Source: Saccharospirillaceae bacterium (GTDB lineage: Bacteria; Pseudomonadota; Gammaproteobacteria; Pseudomonadales; Oceanobacteraceae). From it: 64,000 nucleotides of DNA. Below are positions 57,338 to 64,000 of the stretch, in pieces; position 1 is the first letter of the stretch, and each line of letters starts with the position of its first letter. Under the pieces are notes generated by a model. That model did no database searches. It had not been told where the DNA came from and saw only the letters and a program-made list of their open reading frames with translations. Both the position numbers and the translations under genes were made by a program. The stretch covers positions 1,054,001 through 1,118,000 of the forward strand of contig JAKVCS010000003.1 of the NCBI GenBank assembly GCA_022448365.1, read 5' to 3'.

Positions 57338-57772
57338 TCAACGAATCGCTGACACGTCTTCTGCTTGTGGGCCTTTCTGACCACGAACCACGGTAAATTT
57401 AACGCGCTGACCTTCGGTTAACGATCGATGGCCCTGGCCACGGATCGAACGAAAGTGAACGAACACATCTTCACCTTCATCCCAGGTGATAAAACCAAAA
57501 CCTTTTTTGACGTTAAACCATTTAACCACACCGCGCTCACGACCATCTTCCACGTCATTTTCCACAATGGTGCCACTGCCGCGGTAACGACGACGACGCG
57601 CCGGAACCAACTGTGCTGATACCAGGCTGATGACAAAAACAGCAACCGCCAGAGCCACCAGCACATCTGTCTGACTATTAAACGTCAGAGGGTATGCTGT
57701 CAGCATCAATGCTGGCAACAAAGCAGCAAAGACCAAAGCCACAATAATTTTACGAACAATCAATTTACCCAT
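57338..57772 (-). CDS. Membrane-anchored cold-shock-domain protein
   Basis: 144 aa. Two N-terminal membrane helices ([23 protein letters not shown] and [20 protein letters not shown]), an Arg-rich loop ([11 protein letters not shown]), and a C-terminal cold-shock domain (about 78-144) with [24 protein letters not shown], containing the RNP1 (KGFGFI) and RNP2 (VFVHF) motifs. The domain should bind single-stranded RNA or DNA at the inner face of the membrane. Ends [14 protein letters not shown] like other Csp proteins. Similar membrane-linked Csp genes exist in pseudomonads and marine relatives; role not known to me. Confidence 0.9.
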   Translation of the reverse strand: MGKLIVRKIIVALVFAALLPALMLTAYPLTFNSQTDVLVALAVAVFVISLVSAQLVPARRRRYRGSGTIVENDVEDGRERGVVKWFNVKKGFGFITWDEGEDVFVHFRSIRGQGHRSLTEGQRVKFTVVRGQKGPQAEDVSAIR

Positions 57773-57944
57773 GTTTTCTCTCGTATCAATCGTTATTATC
57801 GTTTATCTCGACCTGTTTAACAGATTCAGTAGCAACAGTAATTCGCCGTAATTTAGTGCGAAACAAGCCGGTGAGTTCTATAACAAGTCGGCTATGAAAG
57901 CCCAATTCATCAAAAAAATCAACACGATAGAATAAGGTTGTAAA

Positions 57945-58187
57945 GTGTCAAACCAAGAAACTGATACAGCACATATCCAGGATCAGCGAATCACTGAGTT
58001 GGAAACCCGGATTCTGTATCTCGAAGATACGATTGAGAGCCTGAATTCAGAAATGGCTGAATTCTCACAACAGTTCGCACTGGCAAAAAATGCGCTGCAA
58101 ATGATGCATAAAAAACTGGAGCAAGTGAGTGGCGATTCGGATGTATTCAACAATCCGGCTGACGAGCCGCCACCACCGCACTATTAG
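57945..58187 (+). CDS. slyX: SlyX family protein
   Basis: 80 aa from GTG 57945. Coiled coil from about residue 12 to 60 (ITELETRILYLEDTIESLNSEM) and the C-terminal PPPPHY typical of SlyX. Function of SlyX remains undefined. Preceded by an AAGGTTGT site. Monocistronic. Confidence 0.9.
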   Translation: MSNQETDTAHIQDQRITELETRILYLEDTIESLNSEMAEFSQQFALAKNALQMMHKKLEQVSGDSDVFNNPADEPPPPHY

Positions 58188-58280
58188 CGATCAGAAGCCA
58201 CCCAAAGCCATCGATTTCAGCGCAGAATTTTGCCGCAATATCCGTTTGCGGCATCCTGATATTACTGAGCAGGCAAAAGC

Positions 58281-60116
58281 TTATAACACCTGACGATTAC
58301 GCATCAGCACACTCACAGCCAAGCATAGAAGTGTGAACACCGCAGGCATAATAAAAATGTTGAGTGCTTTGAGTTGAGTACCGAGTGCTTCTATATCCTT
58401 ATCCAGCTCATGCTGAACCGCACGTAACTCCTGACGAATTTCCACTTTCTGACGCTGAAAATCTGCCAAAGCCAACTGCTGTTCAGTGGATAGCGTCAGC
58501 ACCTGATTAGTACCGTCTTTTTGTTGCTGCAATTGCTCCAACTGCGCTTCAGTCTCCTGCAAGCGTTGCTGCAAACGCTGTTCGCTGACAAGAAAACGCG
58601 CTTCGGCCTGAACACGAAGTGCTTCAACTTTTTCAAATGGTCGTGTGTATTGACCGCGCGCTCTCAAGCTGATCAGCTCAGGACTGCCGGAGAGCTGATC
58701 CACCAGGTTGATCGTCATATTGCCATTGTCGGCCCAGGGAGAGGCAATCCGCTGGCCGAAGAAATTCTGCACCTGAACCCACAAACGATCGGTCAGTACA
58801 TCGGAGTCCGCCACCAGAGTAACGGCCAGCTGGTCGCCTTGTTGTATGTGGTTATCCGCTAGCACACCATCCACGCCGTCGGGATACGCACTACTGGCCG
58901 AGCCAGTAACCTGTATTGCAAGGTTGAACTTCTGATTTGCTGACATAAAGCCGCGCTGTAACTCAATCAGATCAATACCAGAGCGCAACCGATCAGCTTC
59001 GATTAGCTGTGCATCGGTTGATGAGAACAACCAGGGAGTGAATTCCGTGGTTGCATCTGCTGTCGCGGTAAAAGCACCGGCACTGCTCAGATTCAAACTC
59101 TCTAACTCTGCCGTAGCAACGTTGCTGGTGTCGGTACTTTCAGCCCCCAAAGACAACAATCCAAAATGACGAATCGGAGGCCGGTTATTCCCCTGATTCA
59201 CAACCAACGCATTGGCTGCATCCAGCACCACCTGATCAGCATTCCAATCAACTCCCCAATTCTCCAGTAAAGCGTTCAACGTCGTCGCTGAACCACTATC
59301 AGCAACCGCCATCTGCCCAGGAACTGTCGACTCAACAACCGGATCGAGGAACGCTAAAATGCGTCCACCTCTCAAGGCGAACTGATCGATCGCGTACAAC
59401 GCCTGAGAATCTAACTCTGGAGGCTGGATTAACAACAATAAATCGACATCATCCGCAATCGATTCAATGTCTGCAGTTATTGACCGGACCTCATACTGCT
59501 GATCCAGCTGCTCAATCGCCATCCACGGAGGAGAAGGACGACCACTGCGGGGATCAAAGCCGCCACGCACATCCAGACCAGATAACAGTGCAATGACCGG
59601 CGCACTGGATTGCTGTAACTGATATATCAACTGAGTCACTTCGTACTCGAGAAAGGCCTCTTTATCCGGCTGAAGAAATGGCAATACCGCACGACTCCCA
59701 TCTTGCGCAATGATTGCCAGACCAAAATATAATTCATCACCAAAACCCGATACCGGCACAGCCTGAAGCCCCATTTCTGTGGCCTGGTCTTCCTGTTCAG
59801 AAAAAGGTTCAGGATCAATCAGCGACAAACGTAACTGGCCATTAGAATGTAAAACATATTCCGCTAATAACTCCCGAACCTGTTGTGCATAAGCGCGCAG
59901 AGATGTCAGCTCTTCACTCGCTTTTTGCGAGAAAAACAGCTGTATTTCAAGCGGCTTTTCGATCTTCGCAAGAATCGCCTTGCTGCCTGGCGACAGAGTA
60001 AACAGCCCCTGCTCCGTCAGATCCAGCCGGGTGCTGGTACCTAATTGGTTGATGGCACCCGCCGCTAATAAAAAAGCAGCGAATAACAAAATGAAAAATG
60101 AGGATTTTAATTTCAT
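58281..60116 (-). CDS. GldG-like auxiliary protein of an ABC transporter
   Basis: 611 aa. N-terminal helix (FFILLFAAFLLAAGAINQL), a large periplasmic region with an ABC_transp_aux domain (LTEQGLFTLSPGSKAILAKIEKPLEIQLFFS; LLLLIQPPELDSQALYAIDQFALRGGRILAFLDP), a long coiled coil (EQRLQQRLQETEAQLEQLQQQKD) and a C-terminal helix (IFIMPAVFTLLCLAVSVLMRNR). This is the family fused or adjacent to GldF permeases, known from Bacteroidetes gliding genes but common in non-gliding gammaproteobacteria, where the role is unknown. Last gene of a three-gene operon. Confidence 0.88.
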   Translation of the reverse strand: MKLKSSFFILLFAAFLLAAGAINQLGTSTRLDLTEQGLFTLSPGSKAILAKIEKPLEIQLFFSQKASEELTSLRAYAQQVRELLAEYVLHSNGQLRLSLIDPEPFSEQEDQATEMGLQAVPVSGFGDELYFGLAIIAQDGSRAVLPFLQPDKEAFLEYEVTQLIYQLQQSSAPVIALLSGLDVRGGFDPRSGRPSPPWMAIEQLDQQYEVRSITADIESIADDVDLLLLIQPPELDSQALYAIDQFALRGGRILAFLDPVVESTVPGQMAVADSGSATTLNALLENWGVDWNADQVVLDAANALVVNQGNNRPPIRHFGLLSLGAESTDTSNVATAELESLNLSSAGAFTATADATTEFTPWLFSSTDAQLIEADRLRSGIDLIELQRGFMSANQKFNLAIQVTGSASSAYPDGVDGVLADNHIQQGDQLAVTLVADSDVLTDRLWVQVQNFFGQRIASPWADNGNMTINLVDQLSGSPELISLRARGQYTRPFEKVEALRVQAEARFLVSEQRLQQRLQETEAQLEQLQQQKDGTNQVLTLSTEQQLALADFQRQKVEIRQELRAVQHELDKDIEALGTQLKALNIFIMPAVFTLLCLAVSVLMRNRQVL

Positions 60117-60125
60117 GATGCTTCC

Positions 60126-60857
60126 TTATTGCGCCTTTTTAATAGTCAGAATCTGAGTCGTAGCGAATAGCCACACGATAATAGTCAGCAGGAAAAACAA
60201 CACATCTCGCAAATCCACAACACCACGGGACAGCGCTTCAAAGTGTGTCATAAAACTCAGACTGGCAACGAAGTCAGTCACAGCAGATGAACCAAAACTT
60301 CGAAATACATCAAGCACCATAGGCAAGCCACTCAACATCAACAGAAAACACACCAATACTGCCAGAATAAAAGCCACAATCTGATTACGACTGAGCGCCG
60401 ACATACAAGAGCCTACTGCGATAAAAGCGCCGGCCATCAACCAACTGCCTAAATAGCTGGTGAGAATAACGCCATTATCAGGGGAGCCAAGGTAATTAAC
60501 GGTGATCCATAACGGAAACGTAAATATCAGCGCCATACCAGCAAATAACCAGGCTGCCATGAATTTACCGGTAACGGCTTGCCACAAGGTAATCGGCAAA
60601 GTCATTAGTAACTCAATTGAACCAAGCTGACGCTCCTGCGACCATAAACTCATTGCAATGGCGGGCATGAAGAACAGAAATAACCACGGATGAAAACCAA
60701 AGAAAGGCACCAAATCAGCCTGGCCCCTGAGATAGAAATTACCCAGGTAGAAAGTGAATGCACCCGACATCACCAGAAAAATAAAAATAAAAACATAGGC
60801 TACCGGCGTGGAAAAATACGCCGCCAATTCACGCTTACAAATAATCCAGGTATTCAT
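60126..60857 (-). CDS. ABC transporter permease, GldF-like
   Basis: 243 aa ABC-2-type permease with six membrane helices. The family signature ELAAYFSTPVAYVFIFIFLVMSGAFTFYLGNF is at the N-terminus. WSQERQLGSIELLMTLPI is the typical cytoplasmic loop. Between the ATPase and the GldG-like gene, with 10- and 9-bp spacers. Substrate unknown. Confidence 0.92.
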   Translation of the reverse strand: MNTWIICKRELAAYFSTPVAYVFIFIFLVMSGAFTFYLGNFYLRGQADLVPFFGFHPWLFLFFMPAIAMSLWSQERQLGSIELLMTLPITLWQAVTGKFMAAWLFAGMALIFTFPLWITVNYLGSPDNGVILTSYLGSWLMAGAFIAVGSCMSALSRNQIVAFILAVLVCFLLMLSGLPMVLDVFRSFGSSAVTDFVASLSFMTHFEALSRGVVDLRDVLFFLLTIIVWLFATTQILTIKKAQ

Positions 60858-60867
60858 CTTTGCCTCC

Positions 60868-61806
60868 TTATAGCTGTGTTTTCAGATCAGGTTGAGTCAA
60901 AGAACGGAAGACATCATCCAGTCGTCCGCGCTCAATCGTTAATGATTCAAGCGGCCAATTCTGCTGCTCAATGAGTGCTGAAATCTCGGGATACAGCTGG
61001 ACGTTCTTTTTCGGGAGTAACAAATAACTCAGCCCCTGTTGCTGCTCATCGACTTCGATAACATCATCCAAAGCCGAAAAACGGGCTACTGCATCAATAA
61101 CCGGCTGCTGAAAACGTATCGAGATAGCCTGGTGATAACGTGAACGTGCCTCCAGCTCTGCGGGGGTGCCATCAATAACCTTCCGACCCTGGGCGATGAT
61201 CATCGCCCGAGAGCATACAGAGGTAACCTCTTCGAGAATGTGAGTAGAGACAATAACAATCTTGTCGTCGGACAAATTTTGAATCAACTGACGTACCTGT
61301 TGCTTCTGGTTTGGGTCCAGACCATCAGTTGGTTCATCGAGAATCAGAATGCGTGGGTCATGCAACAGGGTTTGTGCCAGGCCAACGCGACGCTTATACC
61401 CTTTGGACAACGTATGGATAGGTTGTGCCACCGCATCTTTCAAATCCAATTGGTTCACAACGCTGGCGATACGACGCTTTAACTCCGCACCGCTGAAACC
61501 ACGAATTTCAGCGATAAACCTTAAAAATGCCAGTACCGTCATATCACCGTAAGCTGGTGCACCTTCGGGCAAATACCCCATCAGCGACTTCGCCTTAATT
61601 GGCTGCCTTCCAATATCATGACCAAAAATGGATACCGATCCGGAAGTCGGCCGCAAAAACCCGGTTATCATCTTCATGGTGGTCGACTTACCGGCTCCAT
61701 TGGGGCCCAAAAACCCCAATACCTCTCCCGGACTGACCTCAAATGACAACTGATCAACAGCACAAAAATCGCCAAACTGTTTGGTTAACTGATCTGCTTT
61801 TATCAT
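60868..61806 (-). CDS. ABC transporter ATP-binding protein, GldA-like
   Basis: 312 aa from ATG 61806, with AAGGAAT upstream; the frame is open to 61935 but the longer start adds an unrelated 43 residues. Walker A GPNGAGKSTT, signature LSKGYKRRVGLAQTL, Walker B ILILDEPTDGLDPNQ, and the switch His in STHILEEV. The C-terminal extension (about 225-312) is typical of ABC-2 exporters. It forms one transporter with the two genes downstream. Confidence 0.93.
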   Translation of the reverse strand: MIKADQLTKQFGDFCAVDQLSFEVSPGEVLGFLGPNGAGKSTTMKMITGFLRPTSGSVSIFGHDIGRQPIKAKSLMGYLPEGAPAYGDMTVLAFLRFIAEIRGFSGAELKRRIASVVNQLDLKDAVAQPIHTLSKGYKRRVGLAQTLLHDPRILILDEPTDGLDPNQKQQVRQLIQNLSDDKIVIVSTHILEEVTSVCSRAMIIAQGRKVIDGTPAELEARSRYHQAISIRFQQPVIDAVARFSALDDVIEVDEQQQGLSYLLLPKKNVQLYPEISALIEQQNWPLESLTIERGRLDDVFRSLTQPDLKTQL

Positions 61807-62096
61807 GTGTTTTATTCCTTGCTTCACCTGCGATGCACCGGGGATCACGCCGGCCATCGCCCTGTCACGGCTATGTCTACCATAAAGAAAGCCCTTATTG
61901 GTGAGGATTGACATTTTTCGACATATTCGCTGCAACAGCCGCCAGCGGCAGAAATCCGAACCTGATTGCCCCGTGGCAATTTTTAACCGGGGACTTGACT
62001 CAGGATAGCGTTTTGATCAACACAGCCACCAAGGTAAACTAGCGGCCGACCCGGCCTTTTGCCGGTTCATAAAGTGTCATCTTAAGAGTGTTACCT

Positions 62097-64000
62097 ATGA
62101 AGTTTATTAAAGCCCTGCGCCGCACCTTATATCGCTGGCAGCAGAAATTGCTCTACGGGGTTATCAAAACCCATATCATTGGCCCGGATGTCAAAGAGTT
62201 TAATCTCGATCCGGACAAGCCGGTGGTTTACGCCCTGTGGTCTCCGTCCCATGCTGAGCAACTGGTAATTGATCGCGAAGCCAGTCAGTTTGGCTGGAGC
62301 AGTCCGTATGAAGATCGGTTGAATCGCCGACTCCCCGCCAAACCCTTTTTCCATATTTACAAACGCACAGGGGTCTTCCGTCGCCAGGGCTCACCGATTG
62401 TGGCGAAACAATTGATCAGCCAGGCGGAATGGCTTGCTGAAGATGAACAGCGTGATATTCAGATTGTTCCGGTTCGTGTGATGTGGGGCCGCGCACCCGA
62501 TAAAGAAGGCTCTTTCCTGCGCATCTGGCTACAAAACAGTGGCGCGCTCGGCGGTCGGCTGGTGACGCTGATGGCCATCCTACTGAATGGCCGCAACACC
62601 TTTGTTCATTTCTCCAAGCCAATGTCATTGCGTGAGCTGTATGAAGCTGACAAAACTCCGGAAGTTTTGGCGCGTAAAGTATCCCGTATTCTGAGAGTCC
62701 ATAATCGTCAGGTCTCTGCTTCTGTTCTTGGCCCTGATTTATCTCACCGCCGGACTCTGGTGCATCAGATTCCGCGTAAGCCGATGGTGCTGAAAGCCAT
62801 TCAGGAGGAAGTGAACGATAAAGGCACCAGTAAAGCCAAAGCGCAGCAGCAAGCGTCGAAGTATGCTGATGAGATTGCTTCCAATATTTCTTACACCAAC
62901 GTGCGTTTCCTGGATCTGGTTTTAACCTGGGTATGGAACAAGATTTATAACGGTGTGAACCTGCATAATATCGAGCACCTGAAAGAAATCAGCAAAGACA
63001 ATGAAATCATCTATGTGCCCTGTCATCGCAGCCACATTGATTATCTGCTGTTGTCTTATGTGCTGTATCACAACGGCTTACAACTGCCACAAATTGCAGC
63101 GGGTATTAACCTGAATATGCCGGTTATTGGTCCGATTCTGCGCCGTGGTGGGGCGTTCTTTATGCGTCGCACGTTCCGCGATAACAAACTCTACGCTGCA
63201 GTATTTGATGAATATCTGCATTCCGTATTTACCCACGGATATTCAGCAGAGTATTTTGTTGAAGGTGGCAGAAGTCGCACCGGCCGCACCCTGAGCCCTA
63301 AAGCTGGCATGCTGGCAATGACCTTACGCAGTTACCTGCGAGATTCTAAGAAGCCGATTATATTTATGCCGGTTTATACCGGTTATGAAAAAGTATTTGA
63401 AGCAAGCAGCTACCTTGGCGAATTGCGCGGTAAGAAAAAAAAGAAGGAAAGCTTACTGGGCGTCTTTGGTACCCTCAAGTCGTTTAAAAATTCCTTCGGT
63501 AAGGTACATGTTACGTTTGGCAAACCGATTTACCTGACTGAATTTCTTAATGAGCAGCAGCCGGGCTGGCAGCAACAGGACTTCAGCAGCTGCGATTATC
63601 GTCCTGAATGGGCGCCTGCAGTGGTGAATACTCTGGCAAATCAGGTTGTTACTGAGATTAATCGCGCGACATCGATTAACCCTATTAACCTCATTGCCCT
63701 GAGTATTCTGTCAGCACCGCGCCAGGCAATGGATGAGCAATTACTGGTGCGTCAGATGGAATCTTACCGTGATCTGATTGAACAAACGCCATACAGCACG
63801 TTAACGGCACTGCCTCCCGGAACCGGTAAAGACTGGTTGGCCTACGCGGAAGCGCTGGGTGTGTTCTCGCGCAGTAAGCATCCGATGGGAGACCTTATTC
63901 AAACTGATGATCGCCAGGCCGTTACCCTGACGTATTACCGCAATAACGTACTGCACCTCTTTGCACTGCCATCTCTGATTGCCTGTTTGTTTGTTAACAA
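62097..64000 (+). CDS. plsB: Glycerol-3-phosphate 1-O-acyltransferase PlsB (3' end outside window)
   Basis: ATG 62097 opens a frame that is still open at the window edge (634 codons seen; the family has about 800). It acylates glycerol-3-phosphate at position 1, the first step of phospholipid synthesis, at the inner membrane. The acyltransferase motifs are present: VPCHRSHIDYLLLSYVLYH (HX4D), GAFFMRRTF, YFVEGGRSRTGR and MPVYTGYE. Similar in length and order to E. coli PlsB. No clear partner gene is in view; the plus-strand promoter must lie in the 290 bp between it and the ABC ATPase gene. Confidence 0.96.
   Translation, partial: MKFIKALRRTLYRWQQKLLYGVIKTHIIGPDVKEFNLDPDKPVVYALWSPSHAEQLVIDREASQFGWSSPYEDRLNRRLPAKPFFHIYKRTGVFRRQGSPIVAKQLISQAEWLAEDEQRDIQIVPVRVMWGRAPDKEGSFLRIWLQNSGALGGRLVTLMAILLNGRNTFVHFSKPMSLRELYEADKTPEVLARKVSRILRVHNRQVSASVLGPDLSHRRTLVHQIPRKPMVLKAIQEEVNDKGTSKAKAQQQASKYADEIASNISYTNVRFLDLVLTWVWNKIYNGVNLHNIEHLKEISKDNEIIYVPCHRSHIDYLLLSYVLYHNGLQLPQIAAGINLNMPVIGPILRRGGAFFMRRTFRDNKLYAAVFDEYLHSVFTHGYSAEYFVEGGRSRTGRTLSPKAGMLAMTLRSYLRDSKKPIIFMPVYTGYEKVFEASSYLGELRGKKKKKESLLGVFGTLKSFKNSFGKVHVTFGKPIYLTEFLNEQQPGWQQQDFSSCDYRPEWAPAVVNTLANQVVTEINRATSINPINLIALSILSAPRQAMDEQLLVRQMESYRDLIEQTPYSTLTALPPGTGKDWLAYAEALGVFSRSKHPMGDLIQTDDRQAVTLTYYRNNVLHLFALPSLIACLFVN

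Noticed and set aside
58281-61806. Gliding-motility apparatus suggested by the GldA/GldF/GldG-like genes
   Set aside because: The other gliding genes are not visible, and this three-gene ABC set is common in non-gliding gammaproteobacteria.

Overview
The window looks like chromosome of a marine, aerobic gammaproteobacterium of the Oceanospirillales type; relatives of Thalassolituus, Oceanobacter or Bermanella are my best guess. The reasons are the gene order rlmN-pilW-ispG-hisS-yfgM-bamB-der, a long PlsB, Mqo, a CrbS/CrbR/Acs acetate set, a DcaP-like porin and a VC1543-1548-like TonB operon. There are no rRNA or tRNA genes, CRISPR arrays, insertion sequences or phage genes.

Layout. 0-1.4 kb: end of a polar amino-acid ABC uptake operon (two permeases). 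1.5-11.8 kb: a TonB energising operon (DUF3450, TtpC-like, ExbB, ExbD, TonB, TPR protein), then a beta-helix lipoprotein and a large TonB-dependent receptor. All three promoters here carry PhoB-box-like direct repeats, so I read the block as one phosphate-starvation uptake module. 11.8-18.1 kb: HD-GYP phosphodiesterase, LysR regulator, leucine-rich-repeat lipoprotein, ABC exporter, GNAT acetyltransferase. 18.1-21 kb: mqo with a long leader, then a sterol-desaturase-family protein. 21.3-29.4 kb: an acetate module (sensor CrbS, small lipoprotein, regulator CrbR, acetyl-CoA synthetase, DcaP-like porin).

29.9-41.7 kb: a tight five-gene operon of exported proteins built from DUF11-type beta-sandwich modules. 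It ends in a 1967-residue protein with an internal OmpA peptidoglycan-binding domain and a predicted outer-membrane barrel. I recognise no described system with this layout, and it is the best candidate for a new surface or matrix apparatus. A DUF2804 protein and an unknown outer-membrane barrel protein follow.

44-57 kb: a housekeeping block on the minus strand (der, bamB, yfgM, hisS, ispG, pilW, rlmN, ndk, iscS, iscR, cysE, trmJ), with suhB divergent. It has three oddities. rodZ is missing between pilW and ispG. The isc operon is reduced to iscR-iscS, although iscR keeps a perfect type-1 IscR site. SuhB has lost most of its catalytic metal ligands. 57-64 kb: a possible 30-residue ORF, a membrane-anchored cold-shock-domain protein, SlyX, a GldG/GldF-like ABC transporter and the start of plsB, cut by the window edge.

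All family assignments come from reading the sequence and remembered family features; no database search was run.
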